Assembly (NCBI GenBank): GCA_018466975.1
Contig: CM031561.1
Span: 1,550,001 to 1,614,000, forward strand
DNA from: Sparassis latifolia
Lineage: Eukaryota > Basidiomycota > Agaricomycetes > Polyporales > Sparassidaceae
DNA: 64,000 nt
Direction of reading: 5' to 3'
The notes beneath the pieces are model-generated. The model had not been told where the DNA came from. It did no database searches and worked only from the letters and a program-made list of their open reading frames with translations. The translations under genes were made by a program, and so were the position numbers. Positions 43,008-59,163 of this stretch are shown in pieces (within the stretch, counting starts at the first letter, position 1; each line of letters opens with the position of its first letter).

Positions 43008-45606
43008 CTATGAAGCAGTCGCCTTCAACGGGCTAGGATACATCGGACTGATGCTCATGCCGCCAAAGGACGCGCCCAAATCATTCGCCTCCTTATCTTT
43101 AGCCACCCTGCGCACCCCAGCAATAACGATGCCCTTCGGCCCTGCATCCTGCTCCGCATCGTCGTCCTCGTCTTCGCCCACCTCTTCAACCTCATCTTCC
43201 TCCTCTTCCTCATCGTCATCGTCAATCGCAACGGACGACCATTCGCGATAGACCCCCTGGATGTATGACCCTGATCGGGGCAGCTTGTAAGGGTCAAAGG
43301 GGAAGAACGTGTTAAGCTCAGAAGTCAGGGATTGGCCAAACATGGACAGATGTATCGTGGGACCGCGGGCATTCAGCTGCGGGCCAGCGGTGGTCGGGGC
43401 AGGAGAAGCTGGGGCATAGTCAGACCGCTTGTTGGCTTCTAGGATGGAATAGCAGTATATGAAGTCCGTCGCCTGTGCAACCCTCGCAAATTGCATGACG
43501 ACGTTAGACGAACAGACCTGCAGAAGGATCGGTGATCGATGGAACGTCAACACATTGACAATTTTCAGGACACACCTTCAAAGGATTCAGCTCGGACGTG
43601 ATAACGCGCTGCAGTATGTCGAGTTCCACCATCCACTTCTTCTTTGGAACGCCGATGGAGGCATATTCGTCCACATCCTCTTCATCCTCAAGTAAATCCC
43701 TCCATCGGAAACAGAAGATCAAGAACACCGCCTGAGTCACTGCGTAGAACACGCTATGGTGAGCTAGGCTGGGTAACACAGCACCCGTCTGCATCATCGC
43801 ATCGAACAGGTCCAGGCGACTCCGCAGAAAATTGCACAACAGTGCAACCACACCCCGCGTGCTCTGCCGATCAACAAATTGAGCTCGGCTCACGAAACTA
43901 GCGATGTAGCTGGCGGCGGCAGCACGGGTTACTGCGGGCTGGTCCTCCTCTAGCAGTGCTTTTGATACTAACGTCCCTTGGAATAAATCACTGAACTCTG
44001 GATCTAGCGACGAGTACCAGAAAATCAGAAACTGGGTGTAACGAGACTTGAATGTGCGAAGGATGGTCCTGTCAAAAATGGACATTAGAGTATGGAATTG
44101 CTGGCGTCGGACCAATTTGCCTCGTTCGACAGGCGAAGGAGATGGAGGAGGGAGAGGCTCCACTGGTAACAGCGGGGAATCGGAGCGAGACAAGGGAGTC
44201 GATAACCCAACCGAGGTTGCAGGATCGGACGAATGTGTACGATTGAAGTGGTCGAATATCGTCTTCAGAATCGCGTCTAGTTTGTCCACCATACTCTGGA
44301 CTTGCTTGAAATCAGACGGGACGTCTGGCGTGTCATCATCATCGATATCTCCGCCGGCGTCAGAGGAGAGATCACTGAAACCATCTTCGTCGTCATCGTC
44401 CTCCGAATCGGTGTCCTCTCCCTCTTGGCCGACCAGTGTATCGAATGGATCCAACTCAAATACCTCGTTCGGACCTTCATTGGCTAGCTGTTCCTCCAAC
44501 TCTTCAAGTTCCACCTGGATCTCAACCTGTTGATGTTCTCGTAAGCGCCACGGCCGATTGTGAAAGTGGTAGAGACACGCACATCAATCTGGATGGTACG
44601 ATCTACAATAGTTGCCAATATGCGATCCGAAAGTTCAGAGCAGTACTCAGTTATCCTCAAGAGATTCCGTATGTATGTAACCTGCGTTGCCAGATTCTGT
44701 CGTTTGTGCGGGAAGTTCCGGACAAGAAAGGGTTGGAATGCGGAGGGTATTGTGGGGACAAGGGAAATTAGATGTTGCAATAGGAAATGTACACGATCGT
44801 AAACAATACGACGGGTGATGGGGCTCGAGGAGCCTTCCGCCGGTCCCGCGTTCAGGGCTTGAAAACCTGATTCTGAAACAGCGTCTGAGACAATACGTGG
44901 ACGGCAGATACATTGTACCCACGGTAGGTCAGTCCCTGTGCGATTTTCCCAAGCACGAGCGATAAGTATTCAGGTTTTGCGCTGACAAGCATGCCGATGA
45001 ATGCTGTGTAGGACTTGACAAAACTGGTGTCCATGGTCGTCCAAGGGGTACTCAGAATGGCCTCGACCAAAGCAAAATGAGGTCGGTCGAGGCGCGAAAC
45101 GACATGAGAAAGAGCCAGGATCCAGAAACGAAGTTGCAGGGTAGGTGACGCCAGAGAACTTATCGACTTCCTCGGATTGAACTGGTCAACTAGCTCGTCA
45201 AAAGCGTCACTCACGCCCTGGAGAAAAATCAGAACTGAGAGTCGCACAAATTTTGCCACTCACATTTGTTTTCTGCTGTAGTGCATTGTTCACAAATGCC
45301 AGATACATATCATTTCTGTATTGCTCATCTGTGGAACAAAAGTAACGGGACCACTTGTCAATAGACTGACACCGTGCAGGCTAGTAACTCACCTTGTTTC
45401 ACCCTGGAATTCGTAGCAATTGGTCTGGAAGTGTACAACGCAGATATGGAGGCCGTGGAAGACTTCCTGGACGGAGTGGGCCTTCTCTTGAAATTATCTA
45501 GAGGATTAGCAGGTTTCACCGGATCCATGTAGCGTGAGCTCGAAGCAATGGGTCCGGATTTTGGTTGTCTGCTGTTGAACTGCAAGAAGCGAGAGTGAGG
45601 GTCCAT
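43008..45606 (-). CDS. RRN3: RNA polymerase I initiation factor Rrn3
   Basis: Rrn3/TIF-IA makes Pol I competent to initiate rDNA transcription. Six exons (45606-45393, 45328-45264, 45217-44923, 44866-44583, 44526-43576, 43517-43008) give 772 residues. HEAT-like helices include TSFVKSYTAFIGMLVSAKPE and VHFLLQHLISLVPTIPSAF. The conserved core reads TRAAAASYIASFVSRAQFVD then TRGVVALLCNFLRSRLDLF, and SYIQGVYREWSSV lies towards the C-terminus. Two acidic low-complexity stretches are present: one in the middle (about 44330-44420), as in other Rrn3 proteins, and an Asp/Glu run near the C-terminus at 43150-43235. The start is MDPHSRFL; the earlier in-frame Met at 45687 is less likely. Confidence 0.93.
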
Positions 45607-45917
45607 GATTCTTAGTGGGACCGCAGAGTATGGTCTGCCGAGCACGGTGATGGTAGACGAAATAATTAAAACTGCTGACGTAAGCACCGGACTTCTTACT
45701 TAGTTTGGGACACGATCTTCAAGCCTATGTACTCGACTTTACCTTAGTCAATCTTTTCGGAAACATTGACAAGGCATGGACAGTCTGATTTCACCATTAA
45801 CTCGTAGAATTCCTGATCTGAGGATGCCCGTTGGTCATGCTATGTCGATATGAAGGAGATCGCCGAACAGATTGGCCATATCTTGAGTTCACCTCTTTAA
45901 ACGCGTCGTTCATAGCC
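45607..45917. promoter_or_regulatory. Divergent promoter, RRN3 and nucleoside hydrolase, with CRE-like site
   Basis: 311 bases separate the two start codons. TGACGTAA, an ATF/CREB-type core, lies at 45676-45683, 70 bases upstream of the RRN3 start codon. A single copy is weak evidence of function. Confidence 0.35.
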
Positions 45918-47315
45918 ATGGAGCCGACGAATATAAAACACATCTGGCTCGATTGTGACCCAGTGAGCACCGTTTCCCATTTGCAACAAGAGTTTCAAAG
46001 TTCAGCTCTCTGCGATTGTAGGGACACGACGATGCCACCGCAATCATGCTGGCCATACACTGCCCAAATACCCGTCTCTTGGGCATATCGACAGTGAGAA
46101 AAGCCATTTGGACTACTTGCGCTCCCACTTAATAGTTTGAGCTAGGTACATGGCAATGCCAGTGCCGAGAATACCATTGTGAATGCCGCGAGATGCCTCT
46201 ATGCGTTTGGTGCACATAGCGATGTACATGTTTATCCTGGTGCATCAAAGCCTCTCATACGCCCTGCGAGGCACGATCCAGAAATTCACGGTATTGATGG
46301 GCTCGGAGGGGTCGAAGGACTGCCCTCCGCGGATAGCGAAGGAGTGCGCGCTCGTCTTAAGATTAACGGCCGAACTACGCGGGCAATCGAAGGGATAGCT
46401 GAAGCCGTCCGGAACACATGGAAAGATGGCCAAGGCTACCGTGTTACTGTGCTGTCCTCTGGACCGATGACCAACATAGCACTCTTCGTGAGTGTGTACC
46501 CTGATCTCCTCGTAGGAATAGGTTTGTCTGGTTTGGTAGCCAAAACACGCGTGCTCATGACAACAATAGAGGAATTAGTATTCATGGGCGGAGGAATCGG
46601 CATTGGCAACCGCTCTGCGTCTGCAGGTGCGTTTGTCGTATCATCCGTGTTTCACTTTTCAAGTCTAACATATCAAAGAATTCAACATTTTATGTGACCG
46701 TAAGGTGTTCACTTTCTTCCTCAGACTCATGTCCTTAATTCCACATCTCTAGCCGAAGCCGCGCAGATCGTGTTCGACGTTCCTGTGAAGAAGACTATGA
46801 TACCACTGAATGTTACTCATACAGCAATTGTGACGCAGAGTCTTATGTCTCAGTTACTGTGTCCAGGTGCTCCCGCGGCTAACGGCGCGTGCCCTGCAGC
46901 ATCGACCAAGTTACGCCACATGCTCTCAACCCTAATAGGTTTCTTCGCGGACGCTTACAAGTCCACTTTCGGTTTTAACCAAGGTCCCCCTCTGCATGAC
47001 GCGCTCACTGTTGCCTATGTCTCCCAGCCGGACATGTTCACGTGCAACAGATACAGGGTAGATGTCGAACTCAATGGAGCACATACTACGGGAGAAACCG
47101 TAGTGGACGTATGGAATTACCGTTCCTGCGACGATTCTTGGGGCCCACTCGGGAAGAACTGCCTGGTCGCAGAGAACCTTGACGTGAGATTATGGGTTTC
47201 TCGCTCGTTCATTTGAATGGCCCTGCTCATAACATTTTAATAGGTCCCGCGATTCTTCAATTTATTCCTCGGATGTATCACTAAATGCGACGCAGTTTCA
47301 CCCCTCAATCTATGA
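45918..47315 (+). CDS. Inosine-uridine-type nucleoside hydrolase
   Basis: Hydrolyses ribonucleosides to base and ribose in nucleoside salvage. Seven exons (45918-45962, 46022-46093, 46146-46521, 46570-46626, 46679-46699, 46753-47183, 47244-47315) encode 357 residues. The calcium-binding motif DCDPGHDD (Asp12, 14, 18, 19) spans the first intron. It is followed by VHGNASAENTIVNA, VLSSGPMTNIAL, ELVFMGGGIG and FNILCDPEAAQIV; the last is partly encoded by a 21-nt exon. The C-terminal PPLHDALTVAY supplies the remaining calcium Asp. Introns 3 and 4 have an unusual GTTTGT donor and an AAAG acceptor. No frame break was seen. Confidence 0.92.
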
Positions 47316-47466
47316 CATTGTGTAGATACCGTAGATCATTGTACCAGCGCACTACATAAAGATACGTACATACAGTTAGATACAACAAGCAATAGGTCGT
47401 AATTCAACAGTGCGAGAGCTGTGCATATGACTGCAAACCGACATCAAACCGATTAGGAAACATACT

Positions 47467-50400
47467 TCATTCAAACATGCGGCTGGTCCTCGCGCCGTCC
47501 ACAAATATCTTGCTGAGAGGTTGATGGGGAGCTCGAACTACTCTTTTACCTGTCCGCATACTGCGAATGGCTTGATCGAGATCTCCCCGGCCGACAGAAC
47601 GACCCGTAGAACGACTCCGAGAGCCAGGTGGAGCCAGGTGGTCGACAACATTTGGCGTAACCATCTGCAAGTGGCGATCAGGACCGTGGCTGCGCATCGT
47701 CACTATGAAACTGACCAATTCTCCCGCAGGAGATGTCTTCGACACTTCGACTGCAATCTTCGGTGACACTGGCTTGAGTTTCTCTTCGGCATCATGCACT
47801 TCCAATGCAGCTTTCTGAAAGGAAAGTTAGAGAAGTACCATCGCAGCAGATATCCTAATGATTTACCTGTATAGTGGACGAAAAGGTCAGTATGAGACCA
47901 AAGAAATCCTCGGGCTTTGGCCCTTCGGAGGAATCTGAAGTTTCTCCATAGAACGCCAACATTGCCTTCAGCTCATTCTCCAACACATTCGCCATGTTCT
48001 TAAGTGCATTCACGCTATGAGCCACTTGTGTCGCAAACGGCTAGCACATCACCGTACGGTGAGTCAATGTCGTGCAAATCTCTGAACGAAACATACCTGC
48101 ATGACAGAAATGAAGGTGTCGTTCGCAGGGAGCAGTATCTTCTTCATCTCCCGGATCTCTGAAGCGACTTGGTCAAGGCCGATGCTGAGTGCTTGCACAG
48201 ACGCTACGGTTGTCTGTACAGAAACTATGTCGCTATCAGCCTTAGATCAGCCCTCAAAAGCAGACGAGGAAACCTAAATACCTCGAGCGGCTGCCTCCAG
48301 ATGTGGCATATCCTCGATGAACATTACTAGGGACGGATCACTCCTCAGGAGGATTCTGGCGACATAATGCAGAAGGGTGGGGCACTCCGGTCCACCCTTC
48401 GCAGTCTTAGTCTCTTTCAACTGTGCCGATATCAGTTACAGTGAGGCGTAAGAAGCTAGCATGCCCACCTTCAGCAGGGCCTCTAACTGGAAGCCTCTAG
48501 CTCCGCCACGGAACGTGGAACCATTTAGAGCATTGCCGACAACAAGAACAGCCTAACAGCGTAAAGTGAGTATGTAGACAAAACTGCTGTTAGTACTTGT
48601 AATACTTACCTGTAATATTCTCTTGAACTTCGCTGAGGAGCGTATCTCATGAGAGGCATTGCGAACGATATTCAGCTCTGGCCGTAATTCTTCCAGTTCG
48701 AGCTCCAATTTCCGACGATACAGCATGCATTCCAGTCGACCTGATAGCCTTGGAATAGTCATGATCTATTACCGCTGGTATAAGCGCTCGAAAGACATAC
48801 AGAGAATGTCGCTTTCCCCACCTGAATGAAGTACTGGTCCGCCTTGGACAATTTGTTAACATCATCGAAATCCTTAAGCCTTGTGATCTATCGTTCGAAT
48901 GCCTGTGAAGTCTAAGCGCAGATACTGCTGCGATACAACATACCTCTTCTGGAGTGGGTAGCTGTCTGCCGATTGCCCTGAGTTCGTCAATCGACAATTT
49001 CTGGTCGTCCAGAGTGAGAAGTGCGGATCGAATCTCAGGTAATTCAAGCTTGATCCGGGACAGCATAATGGCTTCCAGTAAAAGTGCTGATTTAAGATGG
49101 AGCTCATTGTTGGAGCACTGGAGCACTTACCCACATTATTCGCCCTCGTAATATCAAGAAGGGTCGTCACTGACTGCTTTCTGGGAGATGCTACAGAGAG
49201 TTGGGAACTGCTTGAAGGAGAGCTATCGATGGAAAAGGTGACCTCTATATCACTCAGGTCAAACGAAGCATCTTGAGGGACCTCGCTCCACACCGTGGAG
49301 GATATTGAAAGAGGGGGGAGCTTGTTCCAGAAGAAGGGCTTCAAACGCTTCGCTGGGCGAACAATCTTAGATCTAGTCGGTGCTCTATAGGCAGAAGGAG
49401 GTGGAGGCGGTGGAGGCGGCGGCCCCGAGAGTGGTATCGAAGCAGCTGGAGACGGCAGTGGCGGCGGCGGCGGCGGCGGAGGTGGCGGTGGAGGTGGCGG
49501 TGGAGGTGATAACGACGAAGGAGAGCCGGAAGTTGAAGACGGTGGTGGTGATGGTGACGGCGGCGGCGACGACGGCTGTTGAAGACCTACTACTGACGGT
49601 GAAAATGACGGGATGACAACCTGAGATGTCCGCGGGGACGGTAGTGACGTCTGCTTCACTGCAGGAGGTGGGGGCGGTGATGGTGGAGGAGGTGGGGGTG
49701 GCGGATGAGGGAACGGTGTAGATGGTGAATATGCTGCTGTGTCGGACACACCGTTAATCTTGAGACCAGAACCACCAACAACAGGAGGACGATTTGGTTT
49801 TGTGGGTAGGGGTGGTGGTGGTGGCGGGACTCGACGCTTGAAATCTGTCTCCGTCTTTATTTTTGACTTCTCTGACAATTCTGATTTCAGCTTGGCGACC
49901 TCTGCCTGGAGATTTGCGATTTCCTCGTCCTTTCGAGTGAAGCTATCAATGGCACGAGTAGCAATGAGTTGCGCGTCGAATTCAGCTTCACGATTTTCCT
50001 CTCTCAGTCGGAATCGGGAGTAAACAGACTCAAGCGCTCTCTTCAGATAGATTACCTCCTTGTCTTTGATCCCAATGCCACTATCGAGTTCACCGATCTA
50101 GATTACACATCAGGTATAATCGATATAATTCCAACAAGAAAGCCACTGCTCACCTGCAGCTTTAGCTTGGCTATCTCTTCCATCAAGGTGTTCCATTTCA
50201 CCCTGTCTCGTTCACGCTTCGCTCGTTCATCCTATGGATCTGTCATTTCACGCCAATTCAATACACTGATTCGCAATAAGCTTACTGCATCTCGTCTGTC
50301 AGCTGGATTGGCAGCTTTTAGGCGATCAAGCTCAGCTTGGAGCTGTAAGACATGTTTCTCCTTCTGAACAAGACGCTGAACAAGTCCATGCAGGTTCTGG

Positions 50401-53400
50401 TTGGACTTTGCAACGTAGGGTTACAGTAAGAGCTGATGGGGTTAGGGAATTACCCACCTCTGTGACACCTCCACTTCCCTTCGGCTGCGAGATCAACATT
50501 CCAGGGGTTAACGACCGGAGAGTATTGATCTCTGCAACCTGCTGTTCTAGCTGATCCCGAAGTTCGTTCCTCTGCGAGAATACGTCAACGGCGGATTGAC
50601 ATGAGCAAAAAATGTGTCCTGCCTCCTGGCTTAACTCCTCTTCGCGAGCACGTAAGGTCTCAATCTCAGCTTCTATCACGGACTCGTGGCCATTCGGGGG
50701 TTTCACGTCCAGTCCTTGACCAGTGATTTGCTGGACAGATGCTACGAATTGCTGTAGAAAGCTGGGCCAGCTCCCTTGCCTGAAAAAAAAGTGTGAATTG
50801 GTTGCATGATTAGTTGAAGATGATAAAGTCATACACATCTCGAAGAGAACACAACATCTTGATGAACATGCCCGAGATGAATAGAAGATCTGCTTTAAGC
50901 TGGCTGCGAGTAGTCAAATACAAGGAATCGAGTGTCAGCTGGAATGACCGTACTTATCGACATCACTCTCGAGTAACTGACTGAAGTGTTGGATAATTTC
51001 GTTCATCGCAGGATATAACTGGTCGTGTTGTCTTGCCAAAGAAATAAGGCGCCGAGTCGTATCGTCCGCATCGGATGGCGACTTGTGACAACTTGCCAAG
51101 CTGCGAGCACGCTCGCGCATGTCTTCTTCATCCTCAAATTTTTCTTCAGTATACACATCGAGCTGTGTAACCAGAGATTCAGGCGGTTTGACATATCGGA
51201 GAGTCTAAATCACATAGTTAAATAGATACAAGGATGAGAAGGAGCAGACATACCACTATGACTTCGTTCAAGCCTCGCCTTCCAAATTCTTCGCGCAGAA
51301 GGATCCGCTCTTCCAGGACATCCGGACAATTGGTGAGTGCATTGACCAACGCCATAGAAGCTGTCCGAGCTTCCCAAACCCCTTCTTCATTACGATAGTT
51401 GTCGTCATCAGTCGATGTCGCATCGTCAGAGATATCAGGTAGTCTGAGAGAGGCAATGAGTTCTTGAAAACGAAATGGCTCTTCGAACTCCACGCGATAA
51501 TCCGACATTGCAGAAACCACTGCTTTGTGACCTTCCGTTAGTGACAAGACACATATTGCAGCAAGAACTTCCGAGGCAAGAGTTCGCAGTTTGACAGAGG
51601 AACCGTGCAGCGAATAGGCGATGTGAGTTATCAGAATGGGCGCAGACAGAACTTGGTCGAACCCGAGCTGTAAGACATAGTGTAAGTTCTAATCGTACCG
51701 GAATCCTTCTGCCACAAACCTCCGTGTTGAGCAATACTCGAAGACATTTAATGACTTCCAGAAGCACCGTTTCTTCAACCTCATTCAATTTCTTCCGCTT
51801 ACCGCCCTTGGCAACTAGCCCCGACAGGAATCGGCCTAAAATGTCCATCCCCTTCTCTGTCAACACAAAGTCTTCGATCCAAGCCAGGTTGGCGGTCGAA
51901 AGGTGTACTCGCAGGGAGATGAGATGTTTCACAAGCTTTGTATCCGACGTCCTTCCGCTCCGAAGCTTGTCTACATACCACTTGGCGCTTTTTTCGGTCT
52001 CTTTCAGTTGCTTTTTTCCTGCCGGTGCGGCACTCTTTTCGCCACCAGACGAAGTCCACCAACTGCTCCAAAGCCCACCAGTGGTCTGAGGCTGCAGTGA
52101 AGTGGCTTCCGTAGGACTCTCCACCTCTGCTGTGGCCGTGCCTCTAGAATTTTGCCTAACAGAACAATTGTCGGCATTTGCAGGGCTTTGGTCTTCCGGA
52201 GTCACCGCGCTGCTACCCCAACCGGCTATCGAGAATCGTCTCATCAGTCCGGAATCTCCAGTGAGTTGAGGCACGAGGCGGGGCAACAAAGAGCTCGCAC
52301 TTGCAGGACTATATGTGGATGGTTGTATAGTATGGTCCGAGGCGGTCTTGACAGCAGGGGTTTTGAAACCTGCGGAAGAGCGATTCTCCTTGTTCGTCTG
52401 GAGCAGGTATTGCTTCTTTTCCGACGGAAGGCGATACATAAGGTCTCGCTTGTCTCCTTTCAAGCCCATCTCGTCCTGGAACTCTGATGAGTGCTGAACT
52501 CCATAATGCCCTGAAGTCTAGACTTACCAATAGCTGTTCAAATTCTGCCATGTCTATGCCGTCAATACCAGAATCTTCTACAATTTGGCCGCTTTCCCCG
52601 AGGCTGTCACCGGTGTTGTGTGTCACGAGCTTTGGTTCACTGATAATTTTCTTCTCCTGTGGAGTTGCACCGTTGGCCACGGGAGTCGGGGGGTGTATCC
52701 AACTATCAAACATACTGGATAGACGGTTTTGAGAGATCGACCCGCGCCAATCTGACGATGTGCTAAAGACACTGGTTGAGGCTGTTGGCGTCGAAGGCTG
52801 AGCACTATCAGATCGCTTAGCAGTGCCTTCACCGTCCTCGTCTTCGTCAGCAGATTCCTCCGAGTCAGTGAGGCCCTGTATGGTCGCTTCAGAAGGCACT
52901 GCGGAGGTGGATGAGACAGAGCGGGGCTTCGATCGACGATACCACTCCTCTGGTACACAAAATCGAAATGTACGGAAGGCAGAGGGCGCAGATGGCCTGC
53001 GTGGGGAAGGCTGCTCAAGGACGTTTGACAGCAGGCTTGTAGGAGACAGCTTATGAGACTCTGGCAAACAAGTCTGAGCCTCATGCTTGACACGCGCTGC
53101 AACACTCTTACTTTCCGTGCTCTCATTGGTCCAGACTTCTTCCAACACATAATCGAAGCTTCCACCGCCCGGAGTGGGTAGGGTCTTGGTAAGCCCAAGC
53201 TCGTCGATGACTGTCTCGATACTTTGCTGAACAGTGGACGATCTTGATATGAACAATTTCCATTCGAAACCATCATGAATCTCAGGAACACGGAGGAACG
53301 AACACGTCAACGACAGAAACGGATGAAGCGAGACTACGCGCAGTGCCGGTGTATGAAGATGTGAAGTGAGTGGAAACGCGGAGAAGTGCCTCTGTGAACG

Positions 53401-53745
53401 AGCGGTAGGTGATGGTGCATTCAGCAACGGAGCGATGGCCATGGAGGGTGCTAGTAATCCTACAAGAAACTGGTCAGCGTCATGGAAGGGAAAGACCGTG
53501 AGTGACTGACCATTTCCCAGCGACTCGAGCTCATTCTCCTCCCACTGCCGACCATTAGGTTCCTTTCGGATCATCTGCAACGCCCAGCCATACTGCTCTA
53601 AGTCACCGAGCACTTCTGAGGCCACTTCCGGAACTGTGAGAACGGAGTCAATGACATCCTGCGCGGTGCCATCCGACTTCACTGTTGCGAAGTGAAGAGA
53701 CCCAGAGACAATCGCGAGCGGCACTATAATCTGGTTGTCTGGCAT
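47467..53745 (-). CDS. Formin (GBD/FH3-FH1-FH2), one apparent frameshift
   Basis: Rho-controlled actin nucleator for polarised growth and cytokinesis. Eighteen exons (53745-53511, 53459-52528, 52475-51720, 51667-51254, 51204-50954, 50903-50835, 50779-50458, 50405-50286, 50231-50154, 50097-49131, 49071-48944, 48887-48822, 48765-48610, 48551-48469, 48420-48282, 48224-48097, 48040-47867, 47814-47467) give about 1788 residues. A GTPase-binding/FH3 region (about 350-880) includes DEMGLKGDKRDLMYRLPSEK. Coiled coil follows (about 900-1120), then the proline-rich FH1 (about 1130-1290). FH2 starts KRLKPFFWNKLPP (about 1310) and has LNGSTFRGGARGFQLEAL. A basic RSMRTGKRVVRAP tail resembles a DAD. Exon 14 lacks one base at about 48540 in AVLVVGNALN; adding it restores frame. 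Confidence 0.92.
49459..49508 (-). repeat. GGC/GGT trinucleotide tract of formin FH1
   Basis: On the plus strand the tract reads (GGC)n followed by GGAGGT/GGCGGT units; on the coding strand it gives an unbroken polyproline run. Profilin-binding tracts of this kind vary in length and are prone to slippage. Confidence 0.85.
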
Positions 53746-54416
53746 AGTGGCACAGCGACGAGTTAAGGTTAGCAAGACGTCTGCAGCAGATGATGCGCAA
53801 TATAATCCTAGCCAAGTTATGCAGCGGTCATATAGATTCCGGCACAATGGACATCCAACCCTGAGTGCGTGTCGTGAAATGGAGAGCTCGCGCAACGTAT
53901 AACCGCCAAAGGTTTACAACCTGAAAGATTCCCAGCCTATGAGCGCTGGCACGCAATTGCTGCCCACTGCAGGTTGCAAGTACTGAAAGTATACTGAACG
54001 TTAGCAAGTGCTATAAGCACTTCGGGAAGGTTGTCATATTCTACTGCAGTCATACAGAATTACTAAACTAATACTTCAACTCGAATTTAAGCGCTCTGAA
54101 TGTAAGCTCTCTTTCACAGACGTTAAAACGACGATGACCACCTACATCGTTGCAGTTCTATTCTTGGTTTGAAGGCTTCAGATGCTTGTTGGGCGGTTGA
54201 CAGACGCTTAGTTGACATACTTACGGTAGCCGTGCCACATTAAATCTCCCTGCGTGTTTGCGAATGGGCTACCTGCTGCCTGAAATACTCGAGACCGAAG
54301 AACATTCGCTTATTTCAACATACATAAGATTATGTTTCTGGTTGCGAAAACATGCGATCAAGTTCTGGTCGGAGTAACTGGTGAGCACGCTCAGACAATG
54401 TTTGAAAAAGTCTGTA
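53746..54416. other. Intergenic, no gene recognised
   Basis: 671 bases between the formin start and the DUF218 stop, both on the minus strand. An open frame reaching 53895 extends the formin frame upstream (MRELSISRHALRVG) but reads like leader sequence. Nothing else recognised. Confidence 0.4.
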
Positions 54417-55609
54417 TCATCGTAGATTATCCCAAGGTAAGGGTCCAGTATAGATCACCGTTTGACCACCTTCTGAAGGCCCAGGACACCAATCTAACAG
54501 AGGACCTAGTTCCGGTGACGAGGTATAGTAGGAATGGTATCGCGCAAAAGGATTGCGCTGACGACGTTTTGACAGCAGGAAATCATGACAACCATAATTG
54601 TCGAGGGTATAAGGCAGATAGCCGTTCAGTCTCTGCATTCGAAGGTCAGCGAGGCGAAAATCGGACTGGATCTTCGACGAACCTCGCCTTCGTGTGCCTT
54701 TACTGCTTCATTCCCTTCAGCATCTATGCCAATATAGTGGAAGCGGTCTCTGGGCCATCGTAGAGCGGCTCGATGCAATTCCATAAACCTCTTCCTCTTC
54801 ATCTCGAATCCAACGACGGTAATTTGTTCTGGGTAATGACCCGTGTACTGGTGAAAACGCGCAATCGAGAACAGCAGATTCTGAAACGAGTCAAGTGCGT
54901 GACCTTCGGTGGTAGCACGAACCACACGTGGTGCATCTGCAGAGTATGGCTGGGATATTGGCAAGAGACCAGATGTCAGGGCTAGTCGCATATATGATTC
55001 GCCTTCAGTAGTCGTCGATGTCCGGCGAGTCTGACCTCTAGAGCGCCGCAAATGCATGAAAACCTGGTCACTACTAGGCAAGAAATATTTTTACCCGCTG
55101 AAGATGAGCAAGGAATTCTCATCCTGCCTAGCCAGTTCAGCGCTAAGATCGTAGCTTTAGCACGCACGTCACCACCTACGCGAATCGCTTGCTTACCCAG
55201 TAGTAATGTGTTTATAAAACGCTGACACGGGTCCACCACCTCTCTGGTAGGGCTCTAATATCCATTCATCATCATCTAGTTTCCTCTCAGCATTGGTACC
55301 CTTCCAGACTGCGTGTCCGGGCACAACGATTAGATGATCTAACACTGAGACTGCACGGTCGCGCTGAATGGTTGACAAAATGCTATTGGCGGTGGGGACA
55401 AATTGATACGGCAGAGGATTCCTAGATGCAGAGAAATAGAATCTGAGGTTGAAAAGTAAGGAGATTGCGGTGAGGCTTGCCAGGAGCAAAAGCCCGAGGT
55501 TGGTCACTCTGGATTGGGTGAGTAGGACGTCTTTTGTACTCCTGTGCGAACGGCTCTTTTGCCTGGGGTATTGATGTCTCCCTGAGAGTGACACTGGAAA
55601 GGGGAGCAT
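54417..55609 (-). CDS. DUF218 (YdcF-like) membrane-anchored protein
   Basis: Four exons (55609-55197, 55142-55095, 55037-54683, 54632-54417) encode 343 residues. A single N-terminal membrane segment (about residues 37-56, NLGLLLLASLTAISLLFNL) follows a basic leader, giving a type II layout. The DUF218 core reads LDHLIVVPGHAVWKG, SLLIFSGGQTRR, EGESYMRLA, DSFQNLLFSIARF and ITVVGFEMKRKRFMELH. The fungal-type C-terminus reads HDFLLSKRRQRNPFARYHSY and GPLPWD. Biochemical function is not established for this branch; bacterial relatives act around the envelope. Intron 3 has a GTTCGT donor. The frame is intact throughout. Confidence 0.88.
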
Positions 55610-55932
55610 GTGGTCTGTAGCCCCAGGAATAGGCGAGTGCCTTCAGCGAAGACTCCGTAATCTATTGTAGCCGGCGCCGCCTGGTGGAACGACAACGTCG
55701 ACAAGTGCAGAATGATCGGATCGGAGATCTGTTTGCAGGCGCTTACAGCAACGAACAAAGCTTGAATTGGACACCTTGAGAAACCTAGATACATGCAGCA
55801 CACTTAATATGCTTGACGGGTATGTATATATCACATACATCACAGATATACAGAGACTCTCAACGCAGACAGGATATACACCAGAGACAGCAAAAAATAA
55901 CAAATCTGAGAAAACAAGGGTTGATGCACTTA
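55610..55932. other. Intergenic, no gene recognised
   Basis: 323 bases between the DUF218 start and the MCM6 stop, both on the minus strand. No recognisable element. Confidence 0.4.

Positions 55933-59163
<3,231 letters not shown>

Noticed and set aside
490..53745. Programmed -1 frameshifting as the cause of the shared -1 shifts
   Set aside because: No slippery heptamer with a following structure is visible at the sites, one case has the opposite sign, and the genes belong to families not known to use it.
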